Source: Lelliottia nimipressuralis (GTDB lineage Bacteria; Pseudomonadota; Gammaproteobacteria; Enterobacterales; Enterobacteriaceae). From it: a stretch of 64,000 bases of DNA. This document shows positions 9,925 to 18,489 of the stretch, one piece after another; the stretch's first letter is position 1; every line of letters begins with the position of its first letter. The stretch covers positions 124,001 to 188,000 of the forward strand of contig NZ_SDDX01000015.1 in assembly GCF_004115925.1 (NCBI RefSeq), written 5' to 3'. A program made the translations under genes and the position numbers. Below the pieces are notes generated by a model, which was given only the letters and a program-made list of their open reading frames with translations, ran no database searches and was not told where the DNA came from.

Positions 9925-10959
9925 TTATTTGCTGAATGCAGCCTGGAAGACCGCGACCAGCGCATCGTTCTGCGACTGGGTCAGCGTGTGACCTTTCGGA
10001 TCGATGAACTGCAAGCTGCTGCGGTTATCGAGGTCACCGACCTGAATTTTGTAATCGCCGGACGCGAGGCCAGGATCGCTGGCACCCAGTTCCTGCCATG
10101 CGCTATCGGAAAGCGGTTTGTAAGTGGCCGTGATGCTGCCCGTTGAACGGGTGCTGTCGGTCACTTTCATACCGGCTTTTTCAAGCACGGCTGGCAGACG
10201 CTGCCAGGTTTGCTGGAACGGTGCACGCACTACCAGCATTGGCAGACCGGTGTCATCCGCTGCGCTCTGCACATCGAAGGTCACGCCATTGCGGCTCTGC
10301 GCGGAGTTCGCTGCATCGGTCGCGTTTTTATCGAGACCAGAAGCAATCACGTTCAGCATTTCAGTGCTGTAGCGCTGCAGCGAGGCCGCATCCGCCACTG
10401 GCTTGCCAGCCTGCTCCAGGTTCAGCAGTTTGACCGTGACGGCCTGCTGATAACCCTGCGGTTTGACAGAGACTTGATAACGACCACGGTACTGCTGATC
10501 TTCATCCAGACGGTTCCATTCGATCCAGTCGGTCGTCAGACTCTGACTGGCGTCGTCACGCTTATCAATCGCGTAGTTCTTCGACTGAATCACGCTGACC
10601 ACCTGCGGCCACAGGGTGTTGCCACGACCGTTTTCGACCAGAAGCGTAGCTGTGTCACCCGTAAACTGGGTGCGGGCACCGCTCACCAGCGCCAGTGGCT
10701 GTGCCGGTGGACGAATGTCCAGCGCTTTGCCTACTGCGCCACTGCTGTTAGTGACAGGAATGTTGTAATCGCCGTTTTGAATCGGCAGGATCATACCCGC
10801 TGGCGCATGAAGTTCAGCAAGCGGCGTTGCATCCAGATAGGATTCATCACCGCTCACCTGGCGCTTGTAACGCGAGTCTGAACTACAGGCTGCGAGGAGC
10901 ATAACAAGCGAAACACCCGCAACCTTCGCCAGGCGCGACTTCTGTACTGAGTAAGCCAT
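9925..10959 (-). CDS. bamC: BamC, outer-membrane assembly lipoprotein
   Basis: Lipoprotein of the BAM complex (BamABCDE) that inserts beta-barrel proteins into the outer membrane. 344 residues starting [15 protein letters not shown], with a lipobox LLAAC giving Cys25 as lipidation site, a long unstructured N-terminal segment that in E. coli lies against BamD, and two helix-grip domains. The C-terminus ([20 protein letters not shown]) is almost identical to E. coli. ATG 10959 is used; the frame runs one codon upstream to a TTG. It starts 16 bases after the dapA stop, the conserved dapA-bamC (nlpB) operon. Confidence 0.97.
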   Translation of the reverse strand: MAYSVQKSRLAKVAGVSLVMLLAACSSDSRYKRQVSGDESYLDATPLAELHAPAGMILPIQNGDYNIPVTNSSGAVGKALDIRPPAQPLALVSGARTQFTGDTATLLVENGRGNTLWPQVVSVIQSKNYAIDKRDDASQSLTTDWIEWNRLDEDQQYRGRYQVSVKPQGYQQAVTVKLLNLEQAGKPVADAASLQRYSTEMLNVIASGLDKNATDAANSAQSRNGVTFDVQSAADDTGLPMLVVRAPFQQTWQRLPAVLEKAGMKVTDSTRSTGSITATYKPLSDSAWQELGASDPGLASGDYKIQVGDLDNRSSLQFIDPKGHTLTQSQNDALVAVFQAAFSK

Positions 10960-10975
10960 CAAATCTCCCTAAACT

Positions 10976-11854
10976 CTACAGCAAACCGGCATGCTTCAGC
11001 GCCCCGGTGACCACTTCGCGACCGTGGTCGGTAATGGGGGTCATCGGCAGACGCAGCGTGTCGGTCGCTACAAGTCCCAACTCCTTACATGCCCATTTCA
11101 CTGGGATCGGATTGGGTTCGACAAATAATTTTGTGTGCAGCGGCATCAGACGCTGGTTAATCAAGCGAGCTTCGTCGAAATGACCCGCCGCAGCCAGTTT
11201 GCACATTTCGGCCATATCGCGCGCGGCTACGTTAGACGTCACGGAAATCACGCCATGACCACCGAGCTGCATGAAGTCCAGCGCGGTCGCGTCATCACCA
11301 CTGAGCAGGATAAAGTCGTCTGAAACCAGCTCTTTGATCTGGTGAACGCGGCTTAAGTTCCCGGTCGCCTCTTTAATTGCGATAATATTTTTAACTTTCG
11401 AGAGACGGCCTACGGTTTCCGGCAGCATATCGCAGCCAGTACGCGACGGCACATTATACAGAATTTGTGGCAAGTCAGTATGTTCAGCGATGGCTTTGAA
11501 ATGCTGGAACAGACCTTCCTGCGTTGGGCGGTTGTAGTACGGGGTCACCGTCAGGCAGCCGACAATGCCGCTGTTGTTAAAACGCTGGGTCAGGCTGATG
11601 GCCTCGGCGGTTGCATTTGCACCCGTTCCGGCGATAACCGGGATACGCCCGTCAGCCAGTTCGACGGTCATCATCACCACATCGCCGTGTTCTTCATGGC
11701 TCAGGGTGGCAGATTCACCGGTAGTCCCTACGGAAACGATCGCCGACGTCCCGTTGGCGACATGGTAATCAATCAGTTTTTTCAGGCTTGACCGGCAGAC
11801 ATTACCTTTCTCATCCATCGGCGTAACAAGCGCAACAATACTTCCCGTGAACAT
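10976..11854 (-). CDS. dapA: DapA, 4-hydroxy-tetrahydrodipicolinate synthase
   Basis: First committed enzyme of lysine/DAP synthesis: condenses pyruvate with aspartate semialdehyde. TIM-barrel lyase of 292 residues starting [17 protein letters not shown], the E. coli length. Active-site residues are in place: Thr44-Thr45 in GTTGES, Tyr133 in LYNVPSRTG, and Schiff-base Lys161 in IAIKEATGN. Start at ATG 11854 with AGAGGAT about 7 bases upstream; six further in-frame codons lie upstream without homology. It is divergent from gcvR and is the first gene of the dapA-bamC operon. I see no lysine riboswitch upstream; the gap to gcvR is only about 145 bases. Confidence 0.97.
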   Translation of the reverse strand: MFTGSIVALVTPMDEKGNVCRSSLKKLIDYHVANGTSAIVSVGTTGESATLSHEEHGDVVMMTVELADGRIPVIAGTGANATAEAISLTQRFNNSGIVGCLTVTPYYNRPTQEGLFQHFKAIAEHTDLPQILYNVPSRTGCDMLPETVGRLSKVKNIIAIKEATGNLSRVHQIKELVSDDFILLSGDDATALDFMQLGGHGVISVTSNVAARDMAEMCKLAAAGHFDEARLINQRLMPLHTKLFVEPNPIPVKWACKELGLVATDTLRLPMTPITDHGREVVTGALKHAGLL

Positions 11855-11999
11855 GGGCCATCCTCTGTGCAAACAAGATTCTCAATGGTACGTTTGGAAC
11901 TGTAATAAAAGCAAGCGACGTAAGGCGTCCAGGCTGTTGTATGCATGTTTTTTTTATGCTTTCCTTAGGATGACTTAACCACGCAAAGGAAGAACAGGT

Positions 12000-12560
12000 T
12001 TGACAACCTCATCACAACATTACCTGGTTATCACTGCGCTAGGTGCCGACAGAGCCGGTATTGTGAACACCATCACCCGCCACGTCAGCAGTTGCGGCTG
12101 TAATATCGAAGACAGCCGCCTTGCGATGCTGGGTGACGAGTTCACGTTTATCATGCTGTTGTCCGGGACATGGAACGCGATTACGCTCATTGAATCCACG
12201 TTGCCGCTGAAAGGCGCGGAGCTGGATTTGCTGATCGTGATGAAACGCACAACTGCGCGCCCGCGCCCGGCCATGCCGGCGACCGTCTGGGTGCAGGTTG
12301 AAGTCACCGATTCCCCGCACTTAATCGAACGTTTCACCGCACTGTTTGACAGCCACCAGATGAACATCGCTGAGCTTGTGTCCCGCACACAGCCCGGACC
12401 GCTGCCAAAATTATTTATTCAGATTACGGCACACAGCCCTGCCTCGCACGATGCGTCAAATATTGAGCAAGCGTTCAAAGCACTCTGTACAGAACTCAAT
12501 GCACAAGGCAGTATAAACGTCGTCAATTATTCGCAGCACGAACAGGATGGAGTTGAGTAA
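12000..12560 (+). CDS. gcvR: GcvR, glycine cleavage regulator (ACT-domain)
   Basis: 186-residue protein with two ACT domains (residues 6-85 and 95-175). Family knowledge: GcvR binds GcvA and turns it into a repressor of gcvTHP; glycine disrupts the complex. Very close to E. coli GcvR (SSQHYLVITALGADRAGIVNT near the start), but the loop before KLFIQITAHSP is four residues shorter. The start is a TTG (TTG ACA ACC) behind AAGGAAG, and this start codon fits the conserved N-terminus, so weak initiation may keep levels low. The stop overlaps the bcp start (TAATG), suggesting translational coupling. Confidence 0.95.
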   Translation: MTTSSQHYLVITALGADRAGIVNTITRHVSSCGCNIEDSRLAMLGDEFTFIMLLSGTWNAITLIESTLPLKGAELDLLIVMKRTTARPRPAMPATVWVQVEVTDSPHLIERFTALFDSHQMNIAELVSRTQPGPLPKLFIQITAHSPASHDASNIEQAFKALCTELNAQGSINVVNYSQHEQDGVE

Positions 12561-13030
12561 TGAATCCACTGAAAGCCGGTGACATCGCACCGAAATTTAG
12601 CCTGCCCGATCAAGACGGCGAGCAAGTAAATTTGACCGACTTCCAGGGACAGCGTGTTCTGGTCTATTTCTACCCGAAAGCCATGACGCCAGGGTGTACC
12701 GTACAGGCGTGCGGTTTACGCGATAACATGGATGATTTGAAAAAGGCCGGCGTAGACGTGCTGGGAATCAGCACCGATAAGTCAGAAAAACTGTCACGCT
12801 TCGCTGAAAAAGAGCTGCTGAACTTTACGCTGCTCTCCGATGAAGACCATCATGTTTGCGAGCAATTTGGCGTCTGGGGTGAAAAGACCTTTATGGGCAA
12901 AACCTACGACGGCATTCATCGCATCAGCTTCCTGATTGATGCCGATGGCAAAGTTGAACATGTGTTTGATGATTTCAAAACCAGCAACCACCACGACGTG
13001 GTGCTCGACTGGCTGAAAGCGAACGCCTGA
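12560..13030 (+). CDS. bcp: Bcp, thiol peroxidase (peroxiredoxin Q type)
   Basis: 156-residue cytoplasmic peroxiredoxin that reduces hydrogen and organic peroxides with electrons from thioredoxin. The peroxidatic cysteine is in AMTPGCTVQACGL (Cys46), with the resolving Cys51 five residues on, the arrangement of atypical 2-Cys BCP/PrxQ enzymes. Length equals E. coli Bcp. It is coupled to gcvR by a one-base overlap. In E. coli bcp is followed by the hyf hydrogenase-4 cluster; here the next gene is perM on the other strand after a terminator. Confidence 0.97.
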   Translation: MNPLKAGDIAPKFSLPDQDGEQVNLTDFQGQRVLVYFYPKAMTPGCTVQACGLRDNMDDLKKAGVDVLGISTDKSEKLSRFAEKELLNFTLLSDEDHHVCEQFGVWGEKTFMGKTYDGIHRISFLIDADGKVEHVFDDFKTSNHHDVVLDWLKANA

Positions 13031-13036
13031 TTAAAC

Positions 13037-13072
13037 GAAAAATCCCGGTTCATTGAACCGGGATTTTTTTAT
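13037..13072. terminator. Bidirectional terminator between bcp and perM
   Basis: AAAAATCCCGGTTC, loop, GAACCGGGATTTTTTT: a long stem with A and T runs on both sides, overlapping the last bases of the convergent perM gene. Confidence 0.92.
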
Positions 13073-14130
13073 TCTTCCACCGCAGGCACATCCGGCCACG
13101 CATGCACGACCGCTTTAATCAGCGTCGCCAGCGGGATGGCAAAGAACACCCCCCAGAAGCCCCACAGCCCCCCAAAAATCACTACCGACAGGATGATCAC
13201 CAGCGGGTGCAAATTCACCGCCTCCGAGAACAACACCGGCACCAGCAGGTTGCCGTCCAGCCCCTGAATAATCAGGTAGACTGCGAAACAGCTCCAGAAT
13301 TCTGTACCCAGACCAAACTGGAACAGGGCCACACCGACCACCGGAATCGTCACCACGAATGCGCCGATATAGGGAATCAGCACCGAGAAGCCCACCAGCA
13401 CCGCCAGCAGCAGCGAATAATTCAGACCAAAGATCACAAACCCAATCCAGGTTGCGACGCCGACTACAATCATCTCCAGCACTTTGCCGCGGATGTAGTT
13501 GGTGATCTGCTGGTTCATCTCTTTCCACACCTGCCCCGCCAGCCCGCGATTGCGCGGCAAAATACGGCGCACGGCGTTGAGCATCTGCTCTTTGTCCTTC
13601 ACGAGGAAGAAGACCATCAGCGGCACCAGCACCAGATAGACCGCCAGCGTCAGCAGGCCCACCAGCGAGGCGAGGGAATATTTAACCACCGAATCGCCCA
13701 TCGTCATGATGCGGGCGCGCATATTTTCCGCCATCGCATCAATAATGCCCGCATCCATCAGCGCCGGATAACGGCGTGGCAGCGTGGCGGCAAAATCGGA
13801 AAGTTTATTGAGCATCCCCGGCATATCGCGGATCAGGTAGATCCCCTGCTGCCAGGCAACCGGCATCACCACAAACGACATCAGCAACAGAATGCCGACG
13901 AACAGGATCAGCACAATGCTGGTTGCCCAGCGGCGGGAGCAGCCAATTTTTTCAAGGCGCACTGTCGGCCATTCGAGAAGATAGGCCAGTACCAGGGCAA
14001 CGAGCAGCGGCGCCAGCAGGCCGCTGAAGAAGAACAAAATACCGAACCCGGCGACCAGAATAACCAGCAAAGCAATAGCTTCGGGGTCGCTGAAACGGCG
14101 CCGATACCACTGCATTAACATTTCGAGCAT
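13069..14130 (-). CDS. perM: PerM, AI-2E-family membrane permease
   Basis: 353-residue polytopic inner-membrane protein of the AI-2E transporter (UPF0118/PF01594) family, with about seven or eight hydrophobic segments. Examples are residues 17-46, a long pair around 66-95, and the C-terminal cluster ending GGLWGFWGVFFAIPLATLIKAV. The PYIGAFVV segment is the family's conserved region. Nearly identical in length and sequence to E. coli PerM (YfgO). Its substrate is not established; some relatives export autoinducer-2 and others are sodium/proton antiporters. Convergent with bcp and divergent from bepA, as in E. coli apart from the missing hyf genes. Confidence 0.93.
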   Translation of the reverse strand: MLEMLMQWYRRRFSDPEAIALLVILVAGFGILFFFSGLLAPLLVALVLAYLLEWPTVRLEKIGCSRRWATSIVLILFVGILLLMSFVVMPVAWQQGIYLIRDMPGMLNKLSDFAATLPRRYPALMDAGIIDAMAENMRARIMTMGDSVVKYSLASLVGLLTLAVYLVLVPLMVFFLVKDKEQMLNAVRRILPRNRGLAGQVWKEMNQQITNYIRGKVLEMIVVGVATWIGFVIFGLNYSLLLAVLVGFSVLIPYIGAFVVTIPVVGVALFQFGLGTEFWSCFAVYLIIQGLDGNLLVPVLFSEAVNLHPLVIILSVVIFGGLWGFWGVFFAIPLATLIKAVVHAWPDVPAVEE

Positions 14131-14351
14131 ACAACCCTTCCCTGAATCTGATGGCTGGAGCGAGAGGCGAATTGTATCTAACTGTCACACAAAAGACTTT
14201 CCATTTCTGACGCTGCGTCACGAAACGCAAAAGGCGGGCGTTTGGGATTTTCTTCAGGCCGTAACACGGCTACACTCGCAGAGCAGCAGAAGGTGAACGA
14301 TATGCACGTTCTTCGGTCAAATGGGTACATCCAAAATACAGGGCAGAGGTT

Positions 14352-15815
14352 ATGTTCAGGCAGTTGAAAAAAACTCTGGTTGCAACGCTTATTGCCGCGC
14401 TGACTGTCGGTCAAATGGTGCCAGCTTTCGCTGACACGTCCGATACATTGCCGGATATGGGTACCTCAGCAGGAAGCACGCTCTCCATCGGACAAGAAAT
14501 GCAGATGGGTGATTACTACGTGCGTCAGCTTCGCGGCAGCGCGCCGCTGATTAATGACCCGCTGCTGGTGCAATATATCAACGGTCTCGGCATGCGCCTT
14601 GTGGCCCACGCCGACTCCGTCAAAACCCCCTTCCACTTCTATTTAATTAATAACGACGAAATCAACGCCTTCGCCTTCTTTGGCGGTAACGTGGTGCTGC
14701 ATTCGGCGTTATTCCGTTATTCCGACAACGAAAGCCAGCTTGCGTCGGTAATGGCGCACGAAATCTCCCACGTCACTCAGCGCCATCTGGCGCGTGCCAT
14801 GGAAGATCAGAAAAAAAATGCGCCGCTGACCTGGGTCGGCGCGTTAGGTTCGATCCTGCTGGCGATGGCCAGCCCGCAGGCCGGGATGGCCGCCCTGACC
14901 GGGACGCTCGCCGGGACGCGTCAGGGGATGATCAGCTTTACCCAGCAGAACGAACAGGAAGCAGACCGCATCGGCATTCAGGTGCTCCAGCGCTCTGGTT
15001 TTGATCCGCAGGCGATGCCGACCTTCCTCGAAAAATTGCTCGATCAGGCGCGCTACTCCACTCGCCCGCCGGAAATTTTGCTGACTCACCCCCTGCCAGA
15101 AAGCCGTCTTTCAGATGCGCGTAACCGTGCCAATCAGATGCGTCCGGTCGTCGTTCAGTCGTCGCAGGATTTCTACATGGCGAAGGTCAGAACCCTCGGC
15201 ATGTATAATTCTGGCCGCAACCAGCTGACGAGCGACCTGCTCGATACGCTGACGAAAGGCAATGTGCGTGAGCAGAATGCAGCCCAGTACGGTCGTGCGC
15301 TGCAGGCGATGGAGGCCAGCAAATACGATGAGGCGCGCAAAGCGCTCCAGCCGCTGCTGGCCGCCGATCCTAACAATGCGTGGTATCTGGATCTCTCAAC
15401 CGACATCGATTTAGGCCAGAAGAAAACTGCCGATGCGATTAATCGCCTGAAAAACGCCAAAGATTTGCGCACCAATCCGGTGTTGCAGCTCAACCTGGCG
15501 AATGCTTACTTACAGGGCGGTCAGCCGAAAGAGGCGGCAACGATTCTGAATCGCTATACCTTTGACCATAAAGACGATCAAAACGGCTGGGATTTACTGG
15601 CGCAAACCGAGGGACAGCTTGGTAACCGCGACCAGGAGTTAGCCGCGCGCGCCGAGGGCTTTGCCCTGGTTGGGCGCCTGGACCAGTCGATTTCCCTGTT
15701 AAGCAGCGCCAGTTCGCAGGTCAAACTGGGCAGTCTGCAGCAGGCGCGTTACGACGCCCGAATCGATCAGCTGCGCGCGCTGCAGCAACGGTTCAAGCCG
15801 TACGAAAAGATGTAA
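14352..15815 (+). CDS. bepA: BepA, periplasmic beta-barrel assembly-enhancing protease
   Basis: Periplasmic M48 metalloprotease and chaperone that helps LptD mature and degrades stalled outer-membrane proteins. 487 residues, the E. coli length. Signal peptide [20 protein letters not shown] with cleavage after AFA (about residue 27). Zinc site HEISH (His136, Glu137, His140) with Glu201 in EQEADR and the inhibitory His246 in [10 protein letters not shown]. The C-terminal half (from about 310) is a TPR array. ATG preceded by AGAGG. Followed by yfgD after 12 bases, which suggests an operon. Confidence 0.97.
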   Translation: MFRQLKKTLVATLIAALTVGQMVPAFADTSDTLPDMGTSAGSTLSIGQEMQMGDYYVRQLRGSAPLINDPLLVQYINGLGMRLVAHADSVKTPFHFYLINNDEINAFAFFGGNVVLHSALFRYSDNESQLASVMAHEISHVTQRHLARAMEDQKKNAPLTWVGALGSILLAMASPQAGMAALTGTLAGTRQGMISFTQQNEQEADRIGIQVLQRSGFDPQAMPTFLEKLLDQARYSTRPPEILLTHPLPESRLSDARNRANQMRPVVVQSSQDFYMAKVRTLGMYNSGRNQLTSDLLDTLTKGNVREQNAAQYGRALQAMEASKYDEARKALQPLLAADPNNAWYLDLSTDIDLGQKKTADAINRLKNAKDLRTNPVLQLNLANAYLQGGQPKEAATILNRYTFDHKDDQNGWDLLAQTEGQLGNRDQELAARAEGFALVGRLDQSISLLSSASSQVKLGSLQQARYDARIDQLRALQQRFKPYEKM

Positions 15816-15827
15816 TAAGGAGAAGTC

Positions 15828-16187
15828 ATGTCAGACAAGGTTAAAATTTATCACAACCCTCGCTGCTCCAAGAGTCGCGACACGCTGAGCCTGCTGAAAG
15901 CGAACGGCATTGATCCCGACGTGGTGCTCTATCTGGAGACGCCGCCGGACGCCGCCACTCTTCACCAGCTTCTGAGCATGCTGGGCATGGCGAGCGCACG
16001 TGAGTTGATGCGCCGGAAAGAAGATCTCTATAAATCCTTAAACCTGGACGATAGCCACCTCACGGAAGATGCGCTGATTCAGGCGATGGTTGAAAATCCA
16101 AAGCTGATTGAGCGCCCGATTGTGGTCGCTAACGGTGAAGCGCGCATTGGTCGCCCACCGGAAGATGTGCTCGAAATCCTCAACTAA
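15828..16187 (+). CDS. yfgD: YfgD, ArsC-family arsenate reductase-like protein
   Basis: 119-residue thioredoxin-fold protein of the glutaredoxin-dependent ArsC family. The active-site loop HNPRCSKSRDTL carries the catalytic cysteine (Cys13) with the conserved arginine of ArsC enzymes, and the C-terminal ERPIVVANGEARIGRP segment holds the oxyanion-binding Arg. True arsenate reductase activity is plausible but unproven for YfgD, and no arsR or arsB is near. Start ATG after AAGGAG, 12 bases after bepA. Its stop overlaps by 4 bases the end of the convergent transposase-like gene, which marks the left edge of an accessory insert; in E. coli the next gene is hda. Confidence 0.94.
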   Translation: MSDKVKIYHNPRCSKSRDTLSLLKANGIDPDVVLYLETPPDAATLHQLLSMLGMASARELMRRKEDLYKSLNLDDSHLTEDALIQAMVENPKLIERPIVVANGEARIGRPPEDVLEILN

Positions 16188-17008
16188 AGGGTGCGCCGCA
16201 GTGCTTCAAGAAAGGCCTGCGGCGTACTGTCCCCCAGCTTTTTCTGCGCTTTGCCCTGATTATAGAATTCACAGATTCGCATCAATAACTCCCCTGCCGG
16301 TTCCACATTCACTCTGGGAATGATTTCACCCAGCGGGATCGCCACCTGTACGGCGCAGTGCTGTGCCGGGCTGTGTTTTATTGCCATCCCCTCAAGGCTC
16401 AACGACGCAGAAAACCCGAAAGTCTCAACAGATTGAATATCAGCCGGACAGGCTTCCAGCAGCTCTCTTGCCCAGTTTGCCACCAGCTGCGGTGAAATCC
16501 CCGCATAAAGCCTGGCAAAACACCAGCCGCTGACCGGCTCCCGCGCCCACAGCAGATGCTGTTCCCCACCGTCGTCCATATGCAATGAGAGCGGCAGATG
16601 GTGCAGTTCAAGCCGCTGCGGTAAGAGACCGGCTTTCAGCGCTTTTTTGCCCTGCAGTGGCGCGCCCTGACGCGAGGATGCAGCAGGTTTCAGATAGCGA
16701 TTCAGCGTCGCCCGCGAAACGCTAATCCCCAGCCCTTCATTCACCAGCAGCAACAGTTCGTCCAGCGGCGCACCGGTGGCGTCACGCAGGGCGTTAATCA
16801 ATGAAACCTGCTCTTGTCTCATCGCTTTGTGTATCACTGTAGGCGTCGTGTGGTTGTCGGATATCTGCTCACGCTTGCGCCAGCGCCGGACGGTGGTGAC
16901 TGAAATTCCCAGCTCCAGGGCCAGCTCTCTGTCGCTCTTATCCGACTGCTGAAGATAGCGACGGGTGCGCGGTGTCGTGGTGGCATTGGCGTGCAGTTTG
17001 ATTTCCAT
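16184..17008 (-). CDS. Catalytically degenerate IS481-type transposase homologue, putative DNA-binding regulator
   Basis: 274 residues. The N-terminus MEIKLHANATTTPRTRRYLQ plus a helix-turn-helix (about 28-48, ELALELGISVTTVRRWRKR) and a second helical DNA-binding part (65-107, PLDELLLLVNEGLGISVSRATLNRYL) follow the IS481 transposase plan. Residues 133-190 resemble the RNase H-fold core, and the end (YNQGKAQKKLGDSTPQAFLEAL) matches the IS481 C-terminus. The catalytic acids are not kept: the first Asp aligns with Glu134, the TDNG motif reads TFGF (196-199), and the block with the final Glu is shortened. The frame is intact and I see no terminal repeats. Divergent from a PTS operon across a 158-base promoter region. 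A domesticated, probably regulatory protein is inferred. Confidence 0.72.
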   Translation of the reverse strand: MEIKLHANATTTPRTRRYLQQSDKSDRELALELGISVTTVRRWRKREQISDNHTTPTVIHKAMRQEQVSLINALRDATGAPLDELLLLVNEGLGISVSRATLNRYLKPAASSRQGAPLQGKKALKAGLLPQRLELHHLPLSLHMDDGGEQHLLWAREPVSGWCFARLYAGISPQLVANWARELLEACPADIQSVETFGFSASLSLEGMAIKHSPAQHCAVQVAIPLGEIIPRVNVEPAGELLMRICEFYNQGKAQKKLGDSTPQAFLEALRRTL

Positions 17009-17166
17009 CGCGAGGCCTCAGTCAAATTTCTTATAACCAATCTTGTGAGATTTATGTTAACAAAGCGATTACATTGTGACCTGATTCACCTTTCGGTCGC
17101 AACGCTTCACTGATAATCCTCAGACATAGCATAAACAACGTCACGCGATCTTGTACGGAGTTCACA
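17009..17166. promoter_or_regulatory. Divergent promoter region with CRP-like site (17073-17092)
   Basis: 158 bases between the transposase-like gene and the PTS operon. ATTGTGACCTGATTCACCTT at 17073-17092 matches the CRP core TGTGA-N6-TCACA in 9 of 10 positions. A weaker TGTGA half-site lies at 17044. Catabolite control of the PTS operon is inferred; it fits a sugar-type substrate. Confidence 0.72.
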
Positions 17167-18486
17167 ATGAACAATGTTCTGGGATTTATGGAAGCAAAAT
17201 TGATGCCGCTGGCAGCCAAAACGGCTCAGCAGCGTCATCTGGGTGCCATTCGTGGTGCATACGTTTCATTCATGCCGTTTATTATCGTCGGCTCGATCCT
17301 GCTGGTTATCTCCTCGTTCCCGAATCAAACCTATCAGCAGTTTATGTCGTCGGCCTTTGGCGAAAGCTGGAGCGCGATTATCGAGATCCCGTTTAACGCT
17401 GTTTTCTCGACGATGTCTCTGTTTATCAGCTTCCTGGTCGCCTTCCGTCTGGCGGAGCACTACGACGAGGACCGCATCTCGTGTGGGATCCTGGCGCTGG
17501 TCAGTTTCCTGATCCTCACGCCGTTTATCAAAGTGGCGGAAAACGGCGGAATTACCGTGATACCGGTGGAGTGGATTGGCAGTAAAGGGCTGTTCGTGGC
17601 GATGATTGGCTCGCTGTTATGGACGGAGCTGTTCTGCTGGCTGAAGCGTAAAAATCTGGTGATCAAAATGCCGGAGGGCGTTCCGCCTGCAGTGCAGGAG
17701 TCGTTCGCCGCGCTGATCCCCGCCCTGGTGGTGATGATTCTGGTGCTGGTGATCCGCATTGGGTTTGAAAACACGCACTATCACACCATCCATCAGTTCA
17801 TCTATGACGTGGTCGCAACGCCGGTGCGTCACTACGGCACCTCCTATTTCGGCGCGCTGATGACGGTGTTCAGTATCACCATTTTGTGGTCAGTGGGCAT
17901 TAACTCCGGTTCGATGATTAACGGCATTATCCGTCCGCTGTGGATGGAGAATCAGACCGACAATATCGCCGCCATTCAGGCGGGCGTGACGCCGCCGCAC
18001 ATTATTACCGAGCAGTTTTTCGACATGATCTGGATGGGCGGCGCGGGTGCCACGCTGTCGCTGGTCATCGCGATGCTGATTTTTGCCCGCAGTAAAAATA
18101 TGCGGGAAGTGGCGCGGCTCGGCGCGGGCGCGTCGGTGTTCAACATCAACGAACCGATTCTGTTCGGACTGCCGGTGATCATGAACCCGATCATGCTGAT
18201 TCCCTTCAACCTGGTGCCGCTGGTGTTAGTCACCGTGCAGTACGCGGCCATGAAAATCGGCGCGGTCGCCGTGACCACCGGGGTGTTTATTCCCTGGACG
18301 CTGCCGCCGGTCATCAGCGGCTTTATCGTCACCGGGCATCTTAGCGGCAGCGTGATGCAGCTGCTCAACCTGCTGATCGGCGCGATGCTCTATCTGCCGT
18401 TTATGCGCATTCTGGACAAACAGTACCGCGCTGCGGAAATCGCTACCGCGACGCCAACCGAAACCACGCTGGCAAAACAGGAGTAA
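17167..18486 (+). CDS. PTS EIIC, lactose/cellobiose/chitobiose family
   Basis: 439-residue polytopic membrane permease of the cellobiose/N,N'-diacetylchitobiose EIIC family (CelB/ChbC). It has about ten hydrophobic segments, the GASVFNINEPILFGLPVIMNP motif that lies in the substrate site of this family (about residues 318-338), and a C-terminal PFMRILDKQY. No EIIA or EIIB gene is present in the window, so it would need partners encoded elsewhere (for example ChbA/ChbB) or work without phosphorylation. First gene of an operon: 3 bases to the next start, then a 4-base overlap. Sugar specificity cannot be read from sequence; the neighbouring glycosylasparaginase suggests a GlcNAc-containing substrate. 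CRP-like site upstream. Confidence 0.9.
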   Translation: MNNVLGFMEAKLMPLAAKTAQQRHLGAIRGAYVSFMPFIIVGSILLVISSFPNQTYQQFMSSAFGESWSAIIEIPFNAVFSTMSLFISFLVAFRLAEHYDEDRISCGILALVSFLILTPFIKVAENGGITVIPVEWIGSKGLFVAMIGSLLWTELFCWLKRKNLVIKMPEGVPPAVQESFAALIPALVVMILVLVIRIGFENTHYHTIHQFIYDVVATPVRHYGTSYFGALMTVFSITILWSVGINSGSMINGIIRPLWMENQTDNIAAIQAGVTPPHIITEQFFDMIWMGGAGATLSLVIAMLIFARSKNMREVARLGAGASVFNINEPILFGLPVIMNPIMLIPFNLVPLVLVTVQYAAMKIGAVAVTTGVFIPWTLPPVISGFIVTGHLSGSVMQLLNLLIGAMLYLPFMRILDKQYRAAEIATATPTETTLAKQE

Positions 18487-18489
18487 ACC

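Noticed and set aside
11855-11999. Lysine riboswitch before dapA
   Set aside because: The gap to gcvR is too short and no leader structure or terminator is seen; dapA in enterobacteria is not known to have one.
13102-14118. 338-codon open frame opposite perM
   Set aside because: Antisense shadow rich in His, Gln and Arg, complement of membrane-helix codons.
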